The position numbers were made by a program, and so were the translations under genes. Below are positions 24,180 through 34,782 of a stretch of DNA of 64,000 nucleotides, in pieces; the stretch's first letter is position 1, and every line of letters begins with the position of its first letter. The DNA is from Arthrinium phaeospermum (lineage: Eukaryota; Ascomycota; Sordariomycetes; Amphisphaeriales; Apiosporaceae). Location: NCBI GenBank assembly GCA_006503535.1, contig QYRS01000014.1, forward strand, positions 682,001 through 746,000, written 5' to 3'. The notes under the pieces were generated by a model that had not been told where the DNA came from, did not search any database, and worked only from the letters and a program-made list of their open reading frames with translations.

Positions 24180-27100
24180 CTAACCAGCCGCCCCCACGCC
24201 CTCCCGCAACACCTGCGGCTGCGGCTGCTGCGACGACTGCTGATGCTGAATCGCCAACCCGCTCAGCCCGCTATGACTGCTCCGCGCCGAGATGATAGAC
24301 GAGCCACCACCGCCGCCGCCACCACCCGTCATGATATCGCTGTTATCCCGCTTAATGCGCCCCCCAACGATCCCGCGGCGGTTCCTGCCCGTCCGCCCGC
24401 GGCCGAGCCAGTTCAGCTTCAGCAGCCTCCCCAGCTCGGTAACCATATTCCTCCCCTCATCATTGCCACCCCCCGCGCCACTGCCCTGCGCCGCAGCCGC
24501 CGCCGCCGCCGCATTGGCCGCCGCCGCTCCCTGCGCCGCCGACGACGACTGCACGTTAGCCTCGAACGGCGCCAGCCCGCCCGTCTGCACGCTCGCCAGC
24601 ACGCTCAGGCACTGCAGCATCCGGCCCACCATGTCCGTGACCTGCTTGCCGCCCAGCTCGACGTTCTGGTCGCGCTGCGCGATCTCCCGCAGGCTCGCGT
24701 TGCTGCCCGAGTTGTTGCGGTCGCGGCCCTCGCGGATCGCCGGCGTGAAGGGCCGCAGCATGCTCGACGGCGCGCCCTCGGAGCCGCTGCCGAACGAGAC
24801 GTTGGAGATGGCGCGCGAGCGCGACGGGTTGCTGTTGTTGTCCGTGTTGTTGATGTTGCTGAGGAGCGTTGAGCCGTTCGAGTTGTACGAGGCGACGGAC
24901 GGGTCGAGGCTCATGGCGGTGCCGGGTCGTTGTGACTGCGGTGTTGATTGGGATTGCTGCTGCTGAAGAGGCTGGAACTCCATGTCGCGGGGCAGGCTGG
25001 TGCTGAGGATGGCGTCGCTCGGTGGCGGTGGCGAGGCCAGCGCGAGACTGGCCAGGCTGGAGGGTAGGTGTTCGAGGGACAGTCGCGAGAAGATCATCTT
25101 CAATTTGTCGTAGCGCGGCAGGATCAGGGTGTCGCGGTAAGAGAGCAGGACCAGGCGTCGGATGTCGAGGGTCGGCGGCGTGGCCGGGCTCGTCGTGGCT
25201 GTGGGGTATAGTGGCGGCGCGTCGTTGTTCGTGTTGGGCAGGATGGCGCCCCAGAAATCGCGGGCTTGGTCGGCCGTCATCAAGGGACCGGTGCCCGAGA
25301 ATTCGAGGTCGAGCGGCAGGAAGACGGCCTGCATGTAGGGCAGAATGGAGGTGAAGGTGAAGACCCATAGTTCGGCGAGGGCGGGAATGAGTCGGTCTTC
25401 GGGCGTGCGGCGCAGAGCGAAGTCGAGCGACAGGAAGCCGGTCGAGAGCAGCTCCCGCACGTCCTCGACGATGATGTGGGCAGAGCGTCGCTGGATGGCG
25501 AATTGAATGTGCATGGTGACGACGCGATTGAAGTCCTCAATGGGCAGGCGCAGGTCCTCGCCCTCGAAGATGGCGAGGAGTTTGGCCTTGAGGTAGGGCC
25601 AGGCGTCGTCGAGAGTCATGCTGTTAAGTCCGTATTTGGAGCTGTCGACGGGGTCGAAGAAGTTGAGGTTGGATTGGGTCAGGGATATATTGGTGCCAAG
25701 ACTGGAGGGACCCGCCCATTCGGAGGCCGAACTTGTAGGGTTTAAGGTGAAGGCGGACTCGTTGTCGTGGGCCATGCCGAGCTGCTGCTTTTCTTCCTTC
25801 CTCTTCTCGCGCAGGGCCCGGCCGCCGTGTCGGAGGTCGAGCCCTGACACGGATTTTCCGAAACTCGACGTGTTTGGGCCGGGACTTGGCGGCACGTTGA
25901 AGTTGTAGAGACTGGACGGTGCGTTGGGGTCGACGGGGCGCGAATTGCTGGCCGCCGACGACAGGGGCAGGTGGTAGTCATTATCCTTGAGCTTGTGCTT
26001 GGATCGCGACAGAAAATGGTGTTTCTTCTCCTTTTCTTTTTCCTTCTCTTTGCCGCCGCCCTCCTTGTCCAGCGGTGCGTCGAGGGCCCGGATCGTGGCC
26101 GAGGAGGAGTTATTTAGACTGTAGAGAGACTGGGTCTCGGCGAGGCTCGTCGTACTGAAATTGCCGCGTTGTAGAGAGGCGAGCGCCGAGCCGATTTTGC
26201 TGGGACTGGGCAGAGGTTTGACGCTCGCTTCACCCTTAGTGTCGATTTTCTTGGGCCGTGAAAATAGCTTGACCTTAGACTTCTCGAGCTTGAGGGGCTT
26301 TTCGGGAATCGTAATCGGCGCCGGAAGGACAGGTTGGCGGTACTCTTCGGATGCCAAGGCTGGCGAAGTCTGCGGCGAGGATCGGGGAAAAGCGACGTTG
26401 GCGGCGGTAGTTGCGGCCTGGTTTCCCAGCAGGCCATTGTGATATCTTGCTTCGGCGGCAGCGTGAGAAGCATTATTAAGGTGGGCGTCTCGGGGCACGC
26501 TCGCTTCGGTGAGGCTGAGGGCGGGCGGGCTCAGTGGCCCTCCTGAGATGGCGGTCGGGCCGTTAGACCTCGAGACCTGTCGCTTCTGGGGTTCGTGGCT
26601 GTCGCCGCTGCCCTGGAAGGGGACGGTTTGCGATCGGTTGCGACTGTGATGCTGGTGGGCGGCGAGAGACTGGTGCTGCATGGCCGCCTGGGCCGCTATT
26701 TGACTTGCAGACAAGCCGGCCGAGGCGGGGGTGGGCGGTATGTTTCCCTGTGACATGGTGGTGATTTGGGCGAGGTTGGAGGAGCTCGTCGAGGGCAGGG
26801 TGGTGTCGAACATGCCTTGGGTTTGGGAATGCTTGCGGGAATGGTGGCCGATGCGGGTCGTCGACGAGGGGAGGGTCAGAGGCGAGGCATTGCGGGCGGC
26901 GGGCGGGAGGGTATCTCGGTTGGGTCGGGAGAAGTTCTGGGGGCTTTGCAGACTAGAGGCGCTACCGTTTGAATGCGCGGTGAAACCGGGGAATGAAGGG
27001 CTCGTGACGTCCACTGGGGTCTGTGGGCTGCGTCCTTTAGCCGCAGGCAGATTGAAATAGGTAGACGACGAGGTGGCCGGCGTGCTGTCGTCGCTCGGGG

Positions 27101-27314
27101 AGGTGTCGATGCGGCGGATCTGGGGTCGGCTCGAAGACGAGGCGGGCGTGAGTTGGGTGCGTTGAGAGGAAGAAGACTGTGGCCGGCCATCTCGTTCTCG
27201 TTCTCGTTCCCTCCCCGATGCCGCAGCCGCCGCCGCAGCGGCTGAGGAGGAGAAGCTGTTGGGTAGCGGCGAGAAGCTCCCTGGCGCCCGCTGCTGCGAG
27301 CGGCCCGACTGCAT
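24180..27314 (-). CDS. HbrB/Bit61-like TORC2 complex subunit
   Basis: A single-exon minus-strand gene of 1,044 residues. Residues 1-550 are disordered, Ser/Pro/Ala-rich, with an Arg-Glu repeat near 33-41 and a Lys/Glu stretch (KEKEKEKEKKHH). The folded HbrB-like domain lies at about 550-760 and is recognised by FFDPVDSSKYGLNSMTLDDA, WPYLKAKLLAIFEGEDLRLP, PIEDFNRVV and the later RRLVLLSYRDTLILPRYDKL. The C-terminus is low complexity with Gln, Ala and Gly runs. HbrB/Bit61 proteins (PRR5/Protor in animals) bind the TORC2 kinase and support polar growth and membrane homeostasis; Aspergillus hbrB mutants hyperbranch. The start at 27,314 is the first ATG of the frame and has a normal upstream leader. 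Family assignment is confident; the exact N-terminus is not. Confidence 0.88.
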   Translation of the reverse strand: MQSGRSQQRAPGSFSPLPNSFSSSAAAAAAAASGRERERERDGRPQSSSSQRTQLTPASSSSRPQIRRIDTSPSDDSTPATSSSTYFNLPAAKGRSPQTPVDVTSPSFPGFTAHSNGSASSLQSPQNFSRPNRDTLPPAARNASPLTLPSSTTRIGHHSRKHSQTQGMFDTTLPSTSSSNLAQITTMSQGNIPPTPASAGLSASQIAAQAAMQHQSLAAHQHHSRNRSQTVPFQGSGDSHEPQKRQVSRSNGPTAISGGPLSPPALSLTEASVPRDAHLNNASHAAAEARYHNGLLGNQAATTAANVAFPRSSPQTSPALASEEYRQPVLPAPITIPEKPLKLEKSKVKLFSRPKKIDTKGEASVKPLPSPSKIGSALASLQRGNFSTTSLAETQSLYSLNNSSSATIRALDAPLDKEGGGKEKEKEKEKKHHFLSRSKHKLKDNDYHLPLSSAASNSRPVDPNAPSSLYNFNVPPSPGPNTSSFGKSVSGLDLRHGGRALREKRKEEKQQLGMAHDNESAFTLNPTSSASEWAGPSSLGTNISLTQSNLNFFDPVDSSKYGLNSMTLDDAWPYLKAKLLAIFEGEDLRLPIEDFNRVVTMHIQFAIQRRSAHIIVEDVRELLSTGFLSLDFALRRTPEDRLIPALAELWVFTFTSILPYMQAVFLPLDLEFSGTGPLMTADQARDFWGAILPNTNNDAPPLYPTATTSPATPPTLDIRRLVLLSYRDTLILPRYDKLKMIFSRLSLEHLPSSLASLALASPPPPSDAILSTSLPRDMEFQPLQQQQSQSTPQSQRPGTAMSLDPSVASYNSNGSTLLSNINNTDNNSNPSRSRAISNVSFGSGSEGAPSSMLRPFTPAIREGRDRNNSGSNASLREIAQRDQNVELGGKQVTDMVGRMLQCLSVLASVQTGGLAPFEANVQSSSAAQGAAAANAAAAAAAAQGSGAGGGNDEGRNMVTELGRLLKLNWLGRGRTGRNRRGIVGGRIKRDNSDIMTGGGGGGGGSSIISARSSHSGLSGLAIQHQQSSQQPQPQVLREGVGAAG

Positions 27315-30043
27315 CTTCGACTGCCTACTACTTCTCTATCTACTACAAAACCCCTCTGAACAGGTCGAAAGGCAGACGACGAGGTCGATGTAAAAAAACA
27401 GAGCCGGTTTTTTTGTCGACGGCCTTTGGTGGCGCAAATGCTCTCGCAATGGGCATTTGATACTAGAACGTAACAGGGTCCACCAGCGCTGGTCACTGTT
27501 ACATCTTGGACGACGTCAGCCAAACACTGCCAACTTATGGGGAGAAACGATGGGAAAAAGTTGGTCACTCGGAATGGAAAAGAATGCGACGATGCTTTGA
27601 AAGCCTGTTAAAACTAAGAATACGAAACTACAGGAAGAAAAAGGATAAGGTCTTTTGGGATCAATCAACCGGAATGTATGGGAAGTATTGGCTGATTGAA
27701 AACGATTACGCCTCCTTCGATCCAAATCTGGCTGGCTGGCTGGCTTTTTGGTGCCCCGCGCCTGTGTCCCGGGCCTGAACCAACCAACCACCATGGCCCA
27801 GCTGGCTTGTGGCGGGCGAACAACAGAGACAGGAAAGCAAGAAAACAAAACATGGCAATCTCCAACAAACCCATTGCTTTTTTTCTTGATTCTCTATGAC
27901 TCGGCCAAGTACGAGCAGGGGCATCCATTCCAGCATTCATTTGTCGCATTAACCTTGATTCCACCCTGCGTGTCATGGGCAACCTGAGCTGCCAAGCTTG
28001 ACTGGCAACAGGCCCTTATGTTGTCGGTCACGTGAGGCAAAAACCTCCAAGTGCCTAAAGACATACAACGTTACATGGCATATCTTGCTCGTCGCCTCTG
28101 CCGGTCTTGTTAGTTGAGGCACTGGGTTCAAGTCGTGGTCTGGATTCGACGGGAGCAAGAACAACATGCGATCATCCTTCCCATCCGTCGGTGAGTCTTT
28201 CTTGCCAATTACTGGCTCTTAAGGCTTGACACTTGAAGCCCACCTTGGGCGTCTCCCGCATCAGTTGATAGCCTCCTCGAAATACAGGCTGTTCGTGTAC
28301 AGTAGGCTGTCCCAATCTCTGAGCGGTTCAGCAGACCAGAGCCGAAACAGTAACAGGCGCAAGTGTCTGGAACTCCTATCATGTTCCACTACGCATTGCC
28401 CTAGCAAAGTGCCCCCAAAACATATTGTTCATATCGATTGCGCTGGCTCCAAGCCGCCCATACGACTCGATATGTGGCTGGTCGTTTCTCGACATCAGAA
28501 TAAGGTTTGAAGGAATGTAGTCGTAAGTAACATGCGAGGGTGTGTTGTTACCCATCAAATACATATCCACAGCCAACCGATCATAGGTACTTACCTACAT
28601 GTACATAAACAATCCATGTACTGCGCCGCAATTTTTTGGGATGTTTCCATCTCGTCGGGTCAAGAGCTTGATATGCAGTTCTTACACCTGGGCAGTCAGT
28701 CCACCTACGTTTACTCACGATACGCACTGCATCACGCCCTTTCTTGCGTTTCCAGGGTAGGCTGGCGTCCCAATCACTCCCCAAATTGAGTGTGGGACTC
28801 ACAGGTGTACCCAGGAGTCCAGGACCCCTGCAACATGGAACTAATATCAGATTGAAACTGGCATCATCATTTAGGCTGTAATTGAACATGTCGATCAGTT
28901 TGATGCCCTCGGTTTCATAAGCGGTCAACTTTTACTTTTCCCATCCATGCAAAGCATGGTCCAAGACGGCAAGACGATTGATGAGTCTCGCTCATCACAT
29001 CTTCGCCAAGTAGCTAGCAGGTCTTGGGTCGTTCGTCCAAGATCTCTGCTTGCCAAACGAGGGAAACTTGTTCAGATCACAGCAGTGGAATAAACAAATT
29101 GGAATTTATAAAACAATCGCTGACCCAATTCGATAACATCTCCAACGCGTACTCGTGGCCACTGCACTGGAATGCCAGCTCTTCGATATGCAGACTGACC
29201 CGGTCTATCCTCACAGGGACTTGCATCTCGTCCATTGCCTGGCCGTGAGGAACGTGCCTGGCCCACGCTCCAGGGCACCATCCCCATTTCCCTTTTCCCA
29301 GAACACCACAATGGACTGGCTGCTTGGAGGGTGCACCGACAACATGTGGAATTGGTCGTCAGGTTCAATTCACCAGATGAGCGACTATACTTGAAGGGGA
29401 TCTTGCCGTTTTCTACTTAAACGCACCTATCGGATCCCCGTATGCCCCGCAGAGCCGAGAAATCCCAAGCCATTAGACGGCATGATTCGTGAAGTCAGCT
29501 TTTCCCGCTTTGGGATTGGCCGCGGACGACTATCTAGAGTCATTCTAGCCCTCACTACCCCAAGACCCCAAGACCTGGGGTTTCCCGGGGTGTTAGGGTA
29601 AGCATTGGGTAGCAGTTGGCGCATTGGCTGAGATGAGGTACGACTTCAACCGGAGTCTGGGCATGGGTAGACGAAGCATTGGCGTTTGCTGCGAGATCAG
29701 TATCAGCAGGTCAGCGCGAGCGTCGCCTCGAATGGCCTCGACTCCCGTTCTTGGGATCCCGCCAAGTGAGGCATCCCTGGCTCTGGGTATACGAAGACAG
29801 CAGCTCCGTCAATCAGGTATCGAGGTTTCACGGCGGTCACCCCTTGGCTGCAGAGATTGGATGGAAAACGAATGAAGATGGGAATGGCGCGCGCCGAGCT
29901 GAGCCATAAATGAAGAGGGGACACCCGGCTGCTGAAAGGGTGTCGCTGCTACTTTGCTTGTCCCCCTTCTTCATCTGTATCGTTTCCCGTCCTGAGGAAA
30001 CAGGTCGATATTTGCGCGCTCTTGCCGGGCCAAAACAGCCAAG
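27315..30043. other. 2.7-kb divergent intergenic region
   Basis: This separates the minus-strand HbrB-type gene and the plus-strand sugar transporter, so it holds both promoters. Short frames have random codon use. A small CTGG repeat lies near 27,729-27,747. No RNA gene was recognised. Confidence 0.5.
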
Positions 30044-31852
30044 ATGAAGCTCCCTACCTTTCCCAAGATCTACAACATCCACTTCGTGGCCATCATCGCC
30101 ACGTTGGGTGGTATGCTGTAAGTAAACCGAGGTTTTTCTTCCTCTTCCCACCCTCGCATTGCCATTTCCCATGATGGCGAGACAGACAAGCCGCATACCG
30201 CAGTACTGACGCAACCGCCCCCCAGCTTCGGCTTCGACATCTCGTCCATGTCCGCCATCGTCATCACCGACCAGTACCTCGACTACTTCCACAAGCCGGC
30301 CGGGGCGCTGCAGGGCGCCATCGGGTCGGCGCTGGCGGCGGGCTCGGTGCTGGGCTCGGCGGTCGCGGGCCCCATCTCGGACAAGATCGGCCGCCGCGAC
30401 TCGGTCATGTTCGCCTGCCTCTTCTGGCTGGTCGGCACGGCCGTGCAGGTGGCCTGCCGCAACGCGGGCACCCTGATCGCCGGCCGCGTCATCAACGGCT
30501 TCACGGTGGGCATCACCTCGGCCCAGGTGCCCGTCTACCTGGCCGAGATCGCGCAGGCCGAGAAGCGCGGGTCCATCGTGATTATCCAGCAGCTCGCCAT
30601 CGAGTTTGGCATCCTCATCATGTACTTTATCGGCTATGCCTGCTCCAAGATCCCCGGCGACGCCTCCTTCCGCACCGCCTGGGGCACCCAGTTCATCCCC
30701 TGCGTCTTCCTGATGGTCGGCCTGCCCTTCCTGCCCCGCTCCCCGCGCTGGCTGGCCAAGGTCGGCCGCCGCGACGAGGCCATCGAGGTCCTGGCCCGCA
30801 TCCAGGCCGGCGGCAACGTCGCGGACCCCCTCGTCGTCGCCGAGCTCGAGGAGATCGAGACGACGCTGCAGGCGGAGCGCGAGGCGGGGCCGGGGCTCCG
30901 CAAGTTCTTCCGCAACGGCATGTGGAAGCGCACCATGGCGGGCGTGTCGGTGCAGGCGTGGCAGCAGCTCGCCGGCGCCAACACCATCGTGTACTACCTG
31001 ACCTACATCGCCAGCATGGCGGGCCTGACGGGCGACGTGGCCATGATCACGTCGGGCGTGCAGTACGCCGTCTTCATCATCTTCACGGGCGTCATGTGGC
31101 TCTTCATCGACAAGACGGGCCGCCGGCCCCTGCTCATCTACGGCGCCATCGGCATGGGCGTCTGCCACTTCGCCGTCGGGGCCGCCATGGCCACCAACTA
31201 CGTGCCCGTGCCCGAGGGCATCGGCGGCAACCCCAACGTCATCTTCAAGGTCACCTCGGGCAACGCCGCCAACACCGTCATCACCTTTTCGTACCTGCTC
31301 ATTGTCGTCTATGCCCTCTCCCTCGCGCCGGGCTGCTGGATCTACGCCGCCGAGGTCTGGTCGCTCGGCACCCGCGCCACGGGCATGTCCATGGCCGCCC
31401 TGTCTAACTGGGTTTTCAACTTCGCGCTGGGCATGTTCCTGCCCCCGGCCTTTGCTAATATCCAGTGGCGTATCTTCATCGTGTTTGGCGTGCTTTGCAT
31501 GGGTGCAGCGGCATGGTAAGTCGAAACCCAAACCCGCCCATCTTCACTTTTTCCATCTTCCGCCTGGAACTTTGTTTGACCATGTTCTGACTTCCTTCAT
31601 AGGTTCTTTGCTTTCTACCCCGAGACGTGCGGCAAGACTCTCGAGGAGGTCGAGCTCATGTTCGCCAAGGACGGACCCGTCCCCTGGAAGACGCGCAAGG
31701 GCGAGTCCCGTCTCACGGCCGAGATCCAAGCTGTCGTCGAGCGCAAGACTTACCACGACGAGCCAAAGGCGGTGGAGATAGTTGACAACAGTACGGCTTC
31801 GATGGGACCGGAGAACAAGACTGTAGATACGACCGCGACCAAGGCTGTGTGA
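30044..31852 (+). CDS. MFS sugar transporter (hexose/pentose type)
   Basis: Three exons, 30044-30117, 30226-31515 and 31603-31852, give 537 residues and 12 predicted membrane segments. Family marks are present in order: GFDISSM in the first helix region, GPISDKIGRRDSVMFACLF after helix 2, GRVINGFTVGITSAQVPVYL, PRSPRWLAKVGR before the central loop, QAWQQLAGANTIVYYLTY, DKTGRRPLLIYG, and PETCGKTLEEVELMF after helix 12. The protein should be a plasma-membrane proton-coupled sugar importer; the sugar cannot be read from sequence. The start MKLPTFPKIYNIHFVAIIAT is short but normal for the Stl1/hexose-transporter group. All junctions are in phase with GTAAGT donors. It lies 1.8 kb upstream of the AA9 LPMO gene. 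Confidence 0.93.
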
Positions 31853-31989
31853 GTCTAAGGGCATCTGATTTCGGTCGAGTCGCTCAGCGCTTCCCTGCAT
31901 CGAAATAAGAAGCCAAAGTTCACTATTGATTACCTACACACGAGAAGAAGGTAACAGTAAATAAAAGCAAGAAAATAGTAGCAAGAACT

Positions 31990-31995
31990 AAAAAA
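31990..31995 (-). terminator. RNA polymerase III T6 terminator of the tRNA-like gene
   Basis: Six T on the minus strand, five bases after the 3' end of the tRNA-like sequence. This is the usual Pol III stop signal. Confidence 0.6.
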
Positions 31996-32000
31996 CATTA

Positions 32001-32087
32001 AACACGTTGGGGATTCGAACCCCAGTCTCCATCATCTATGTAGTGAATTCCATAGATTCAAGTGTGCTACCACTGCACCAAAGTGTT
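32001..32087 (-). tRNA. tRNA-like gene with an abnormal, intron-like anticodon region
   Basis: On the minus strand the 87-nt unit has an acceptor stem AACACTT/ACGTGTT (six of seven pairs), an A box region TGGTGCAGTGGTAGCAC with D-stem GTGC/GCAC, and a perfect T arm TGGGG-TTCGAAT-CCCCA. It is followed by a T6 Pol III terminator. It is about 15 nt longer than an intronless tRNA. The anticodon region instead contains a 6-bp hairpin, TCTATG/CATAGA, around GAATTCACTA. I could not fold a regular five-pair anticodon stem, so the isotype is undetermined. It is either an intron-containing tRNA whose helix I misplace or a tRNA pseudogene. Confidence 0.6.
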
Positions 32088-33597
32088 CTTGGGGTGATGG
32101 TGATGGTGGCGAATACTATGTCTCCAATAATTTCATTTCATATTGTTTAGTATGTCAGTAGTGCTTGCCAAATGATAGTGGTCTGCTCAAGTCTGGAGAT
32201 GACACTTTCGCTGGGGCAGTAACATGAGTGGATGTGCCGAGTGTAAATTCGAAGTTTTGGGACTTGGAGCACCCAAGTGAATCCAGATTTCCCCTCGACG
32301 TAGCCATTGGCAGCTGTTGAAGTACTGTCTCCTTAACAAGCTGTTTTGCGAAATATTACTACATCAGCACCCGTTTATTCCACTGTTGTAACCTGGAGTA
32401 AGTGGAATCATCAAAGACGGTTCATTCCTGCGGCCGCTTAGGGGTAGTCATACGATATGAAAGTACGACATCGTATATTCTAAAACCCAGAGCAGACTGG
32501 GCGTTCATCCCATACCGTTGCATACGGCCCGTCGTCCAACTCTCCGCCGGGTCTGGGATGCTGCTAATCTGTTCGGTTGTACCTGCTCGTATTTGACATA
32601 TTGTAGTCAGATCCCAACGCAGAGCGTCCAAATGTCTAGAGCATCAAAACCCATGAAGTTGGCACTTGACATTGGTAGTTGTTGGAAGCGAAAGCAAGGG
32701 ACACGGCAACGTGCCGAAACGCTGTTATTTCTGTCAGGGGCATCTTCAAACGGGTGGAGCAGCTTGGCGGACGGCTTGGCAGGACGGCTCACTTCTGCCA
32801 GATCCCGGCGGCGATTGCTCCAATATGGCGGATCTCGGCAACTAGGTAGAGGGAAATCATTGCACACCCGAGCGATGATTGAAGCAAGGATGAATTTGCC
32901 GAACCGCTTAAGGACAAGGCATTGAGCATGGTGGTTGCGCTTGGCGGCTCAAGAACATCAGATAAATGAGAGGGGTCCCCCAAAGGCGCGGCTCAACCTA
33001 CCTCAACCCTCTTGGCGTGCCGGGGTGACGGGTTCTCCTGCATCTATCTGAAAAGCGGCTCAGCCAACCGACATTGGAGGCTGGCTTGCATCCCAATCGC
33101 GATTTTGCCGTGATATTATCGTATCTGACTCCTTTTTGCGGTTGACTCGGCTCGATGGGCCTGTCGACCAAAGGCTCCAGCTGCTCTTGGCAACCCCATG
33201 ATGTTACCGTCCTGGATGGCTCATTTGGCGGCTATGTCGTTGCCAAGGCAAGTACAATGCTACCCGAGTGGTGACCCAAGGGATTTGAGGCTCTACGTGG
33301 GACGAACGGGGCCGTCCACCCACCATGGCCTGCCGTTATCCTGCTTTGATCTTTGCCTATATAGCCGCCCACGTCCGCACGAGATGTTGTCCATACTCCT
33401 GTTCTTTAGACTTATCACCGGTCATCCACATTCTTTCCAGTCATTCTTTTGGCTACCTTCCTTCGTTACTGGCTTGAGGTCACCATCGTTCTTATCCGCA
33501 AGTCGGCCATCTAAACACATTTTCGAGTCGATACTCTTACCTCTTCACTGTTTCCACCCCAGCAGAAACGCACACTTTCACTATTTGCGTCTGCACC
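32088..33597. other. intergenic region upstream of the LPMO gene
   Basis: No frame shows coding bias. The last 250 bases form the promoter and pyrimidine-rich leader of the LPMO gene. Confidence 0.5.
33358..33364 (+). promoter_or_regulatory. probable TATA box of the LPMO gene
   Basis: TATATAG lies 234 bp before the LPMO ATG and is followed by a CT-rich leader, a common layout for strongly induced secreted enzymes in fungi. Confidence 0.4.
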
Positions 33598-34782
33598 ATG
33601 TCATCCATCCCCAGAAAAACCGTCCTCACGGCCCTAGCCGGCGCCGCCTCCGTCGCCGCCCACGGCCACATCTCGAGCGTGACGGCGGGGGGCCAGACCT
33701 TCAAGGGCTTCGACCCGACCGCGGCCCCCTTCGGCCCCCAGCCCGACAGCGTGACCTGGTCCAACGGCGCGACGGACAACGGCTTCGTCCTGTCGTCGGC
33801 CGTCAACGACCCGGACATCATCTGCCACCTCGACGCCGCCAACGCGAAGCTCAGCGTCCCCGTCGCGGCGGGCGAGCCCGTCGAGCTGACCTGGAACCAG
33901 TGGCTCGAGTCCCACAAGGGCCCCGTCATCGATTATCTGGCCGACTGCGGCGGCGACTGCGCCACCGTCGACAAGACGGCCCTCAAGTTCTTCAAGATCG
34001 CCGAGGGCGGGCAGCTGAGCCTCGGGGCCGGCGGCGGGCAGCTCGGCCGCTGGGCCGACGACGAGCTCATCGACAACGGGCTCAAGTGGACCGTCGACAT
34101 CCCGGCGAGCATCAAGCCGGGCAACTATGTCCTGCGGCACGAGCTCATCGCCCTGCACGAGGGCATGCAGGACGGCAAGGCGCAGATGTACCCGCAGTGC
34201 GTCAACCTCGAGATCTCGGGGTCGGGCACCGAGTCGCCCGCCGGCGTGGCCGGCACCGCGCTCTACAAGGCCAGCGATGCTGGTCTCAAGTACAACATCT
34301 ACAACGACGAGCAGAGCCCTACTTACAAAGTTCCCGGGCCGGCCCTCTTTGCCGCGGGCGCGGGCTCTGGGTCTGGGGGCGGCGATGGTGCTGGAGCGGG
34401 CAATGAGTCTGGGTCTGGATCTGGATCGGGATCTGGCGCTGGGAGCGGTGCCGGGAATGGTGCCGGCGCCGGGAGTGGCAACCAGAACGGCAACGGCGGG
34501 AACCAGGGTGGTGGTAACGGCGATAACCAAGGTGGCAACCCGAACCAGGGCGGTAACCAAGGGGGTAACCAAGGAGGCAATGGCGGCAACCAGGGCGGTA
34601 ATCTTTTCCAAGGGGGTAACGGTGGCTTCCAGGGTGGAAACGGCGGCAACCCTTTCCAAGGAGGTAACCAAGGCGGCTTCCAGGGCGGCAATCCATTCCA
34701 AGGAGCGACCAACGGTCTTCAAGGCGGTAACCCCTTCCAGGGCTTCGGCAAGCGACACCATGCTCGTCATTTGAAGGTTTGA
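33598..34782 (+). CDS. secreted AA9 lytic polysaccharide monooxygenase with Gly/Asn/Gln-rich tail
   Basis: A single exon of 394 residues. Residues 1-21 are a signal peptide ending ASVAA, so that His22 becomes the N-terminal histidine of the copper brace (HGHISSV), the hallmark of AA9. The second copper ligand is His181 in LRHELIALHEG and the axial tyrosine is Tyr198 in QMYPQC. Paired cysteines occur in DCGGDCATVDK. AA9 enzymes oxidatively cleave cellulose or other beta-glucans outside the cell. The catalytic domain ends near residue 245. From about 250 to 385 there is a low-complexity tail, first Gly/Ser/Ala then repeated GGNQGGN and GGNPFQGG units, ending GKRHHARHLKV. No CBM1 is present. It sits next to a Gal4-type regulator and a sugar transporter. 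Confidence 0.95.
   Translation: MSSIPRKTVLTALAGAASVAAHGHISSVTAGGQTFKGFDPTAAPFGPQPDSVTWSNGATDNGFVLSSAVNDPDIICHLDAANAKLSVPVAAGEPVELTWNQWLESHKGPVIDYLADCGGDCATVDKTALKFFKIAEGGQLSLGAGGGQLGRWADDELIDNGLKWTVDIPASIKPGNYVLRHELIALHEGMQDGKAQMYPQCVNLEISGSGTESPAGVAGTALYKASDAGLKYNIYNDEQSPTYKVPGPALFAAGAGSGSGGGDGAGAGNESGSGSGSGSGAGSGAGNGAGAGSGNQNGNGGNQGGGNGDNQGGNPNQGGNQGGNQGGNGGNQGGNLFQGGNGGFQGGNGGNPFQGGNQGGFQGGNPFQGATNGLQGGNPFQGFGKRHHARHLKV

Noticed and set aside
24243..25354. Plus-strand frames opposite the HbrB-type gene
   Set aside because: Shadows of a long minus-strand coding sequence; Arg/Ala-rich with no domain.
29837..31531. Minus-strand frame of 564 codons opposite the sugar transporter
   Set aside because: The plus strand encodes a textbook transporter here. 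The minus frame is Asp/Gly/Arg/His-rich antisense of GC-rich codons and has no domain.
33634..34770. Minus-strand frame of 378 codons opposite the LPMO
   Set aside because: Antisense shadow of the LPMO gene; the sense strand has copper ligands and a signal peptide.
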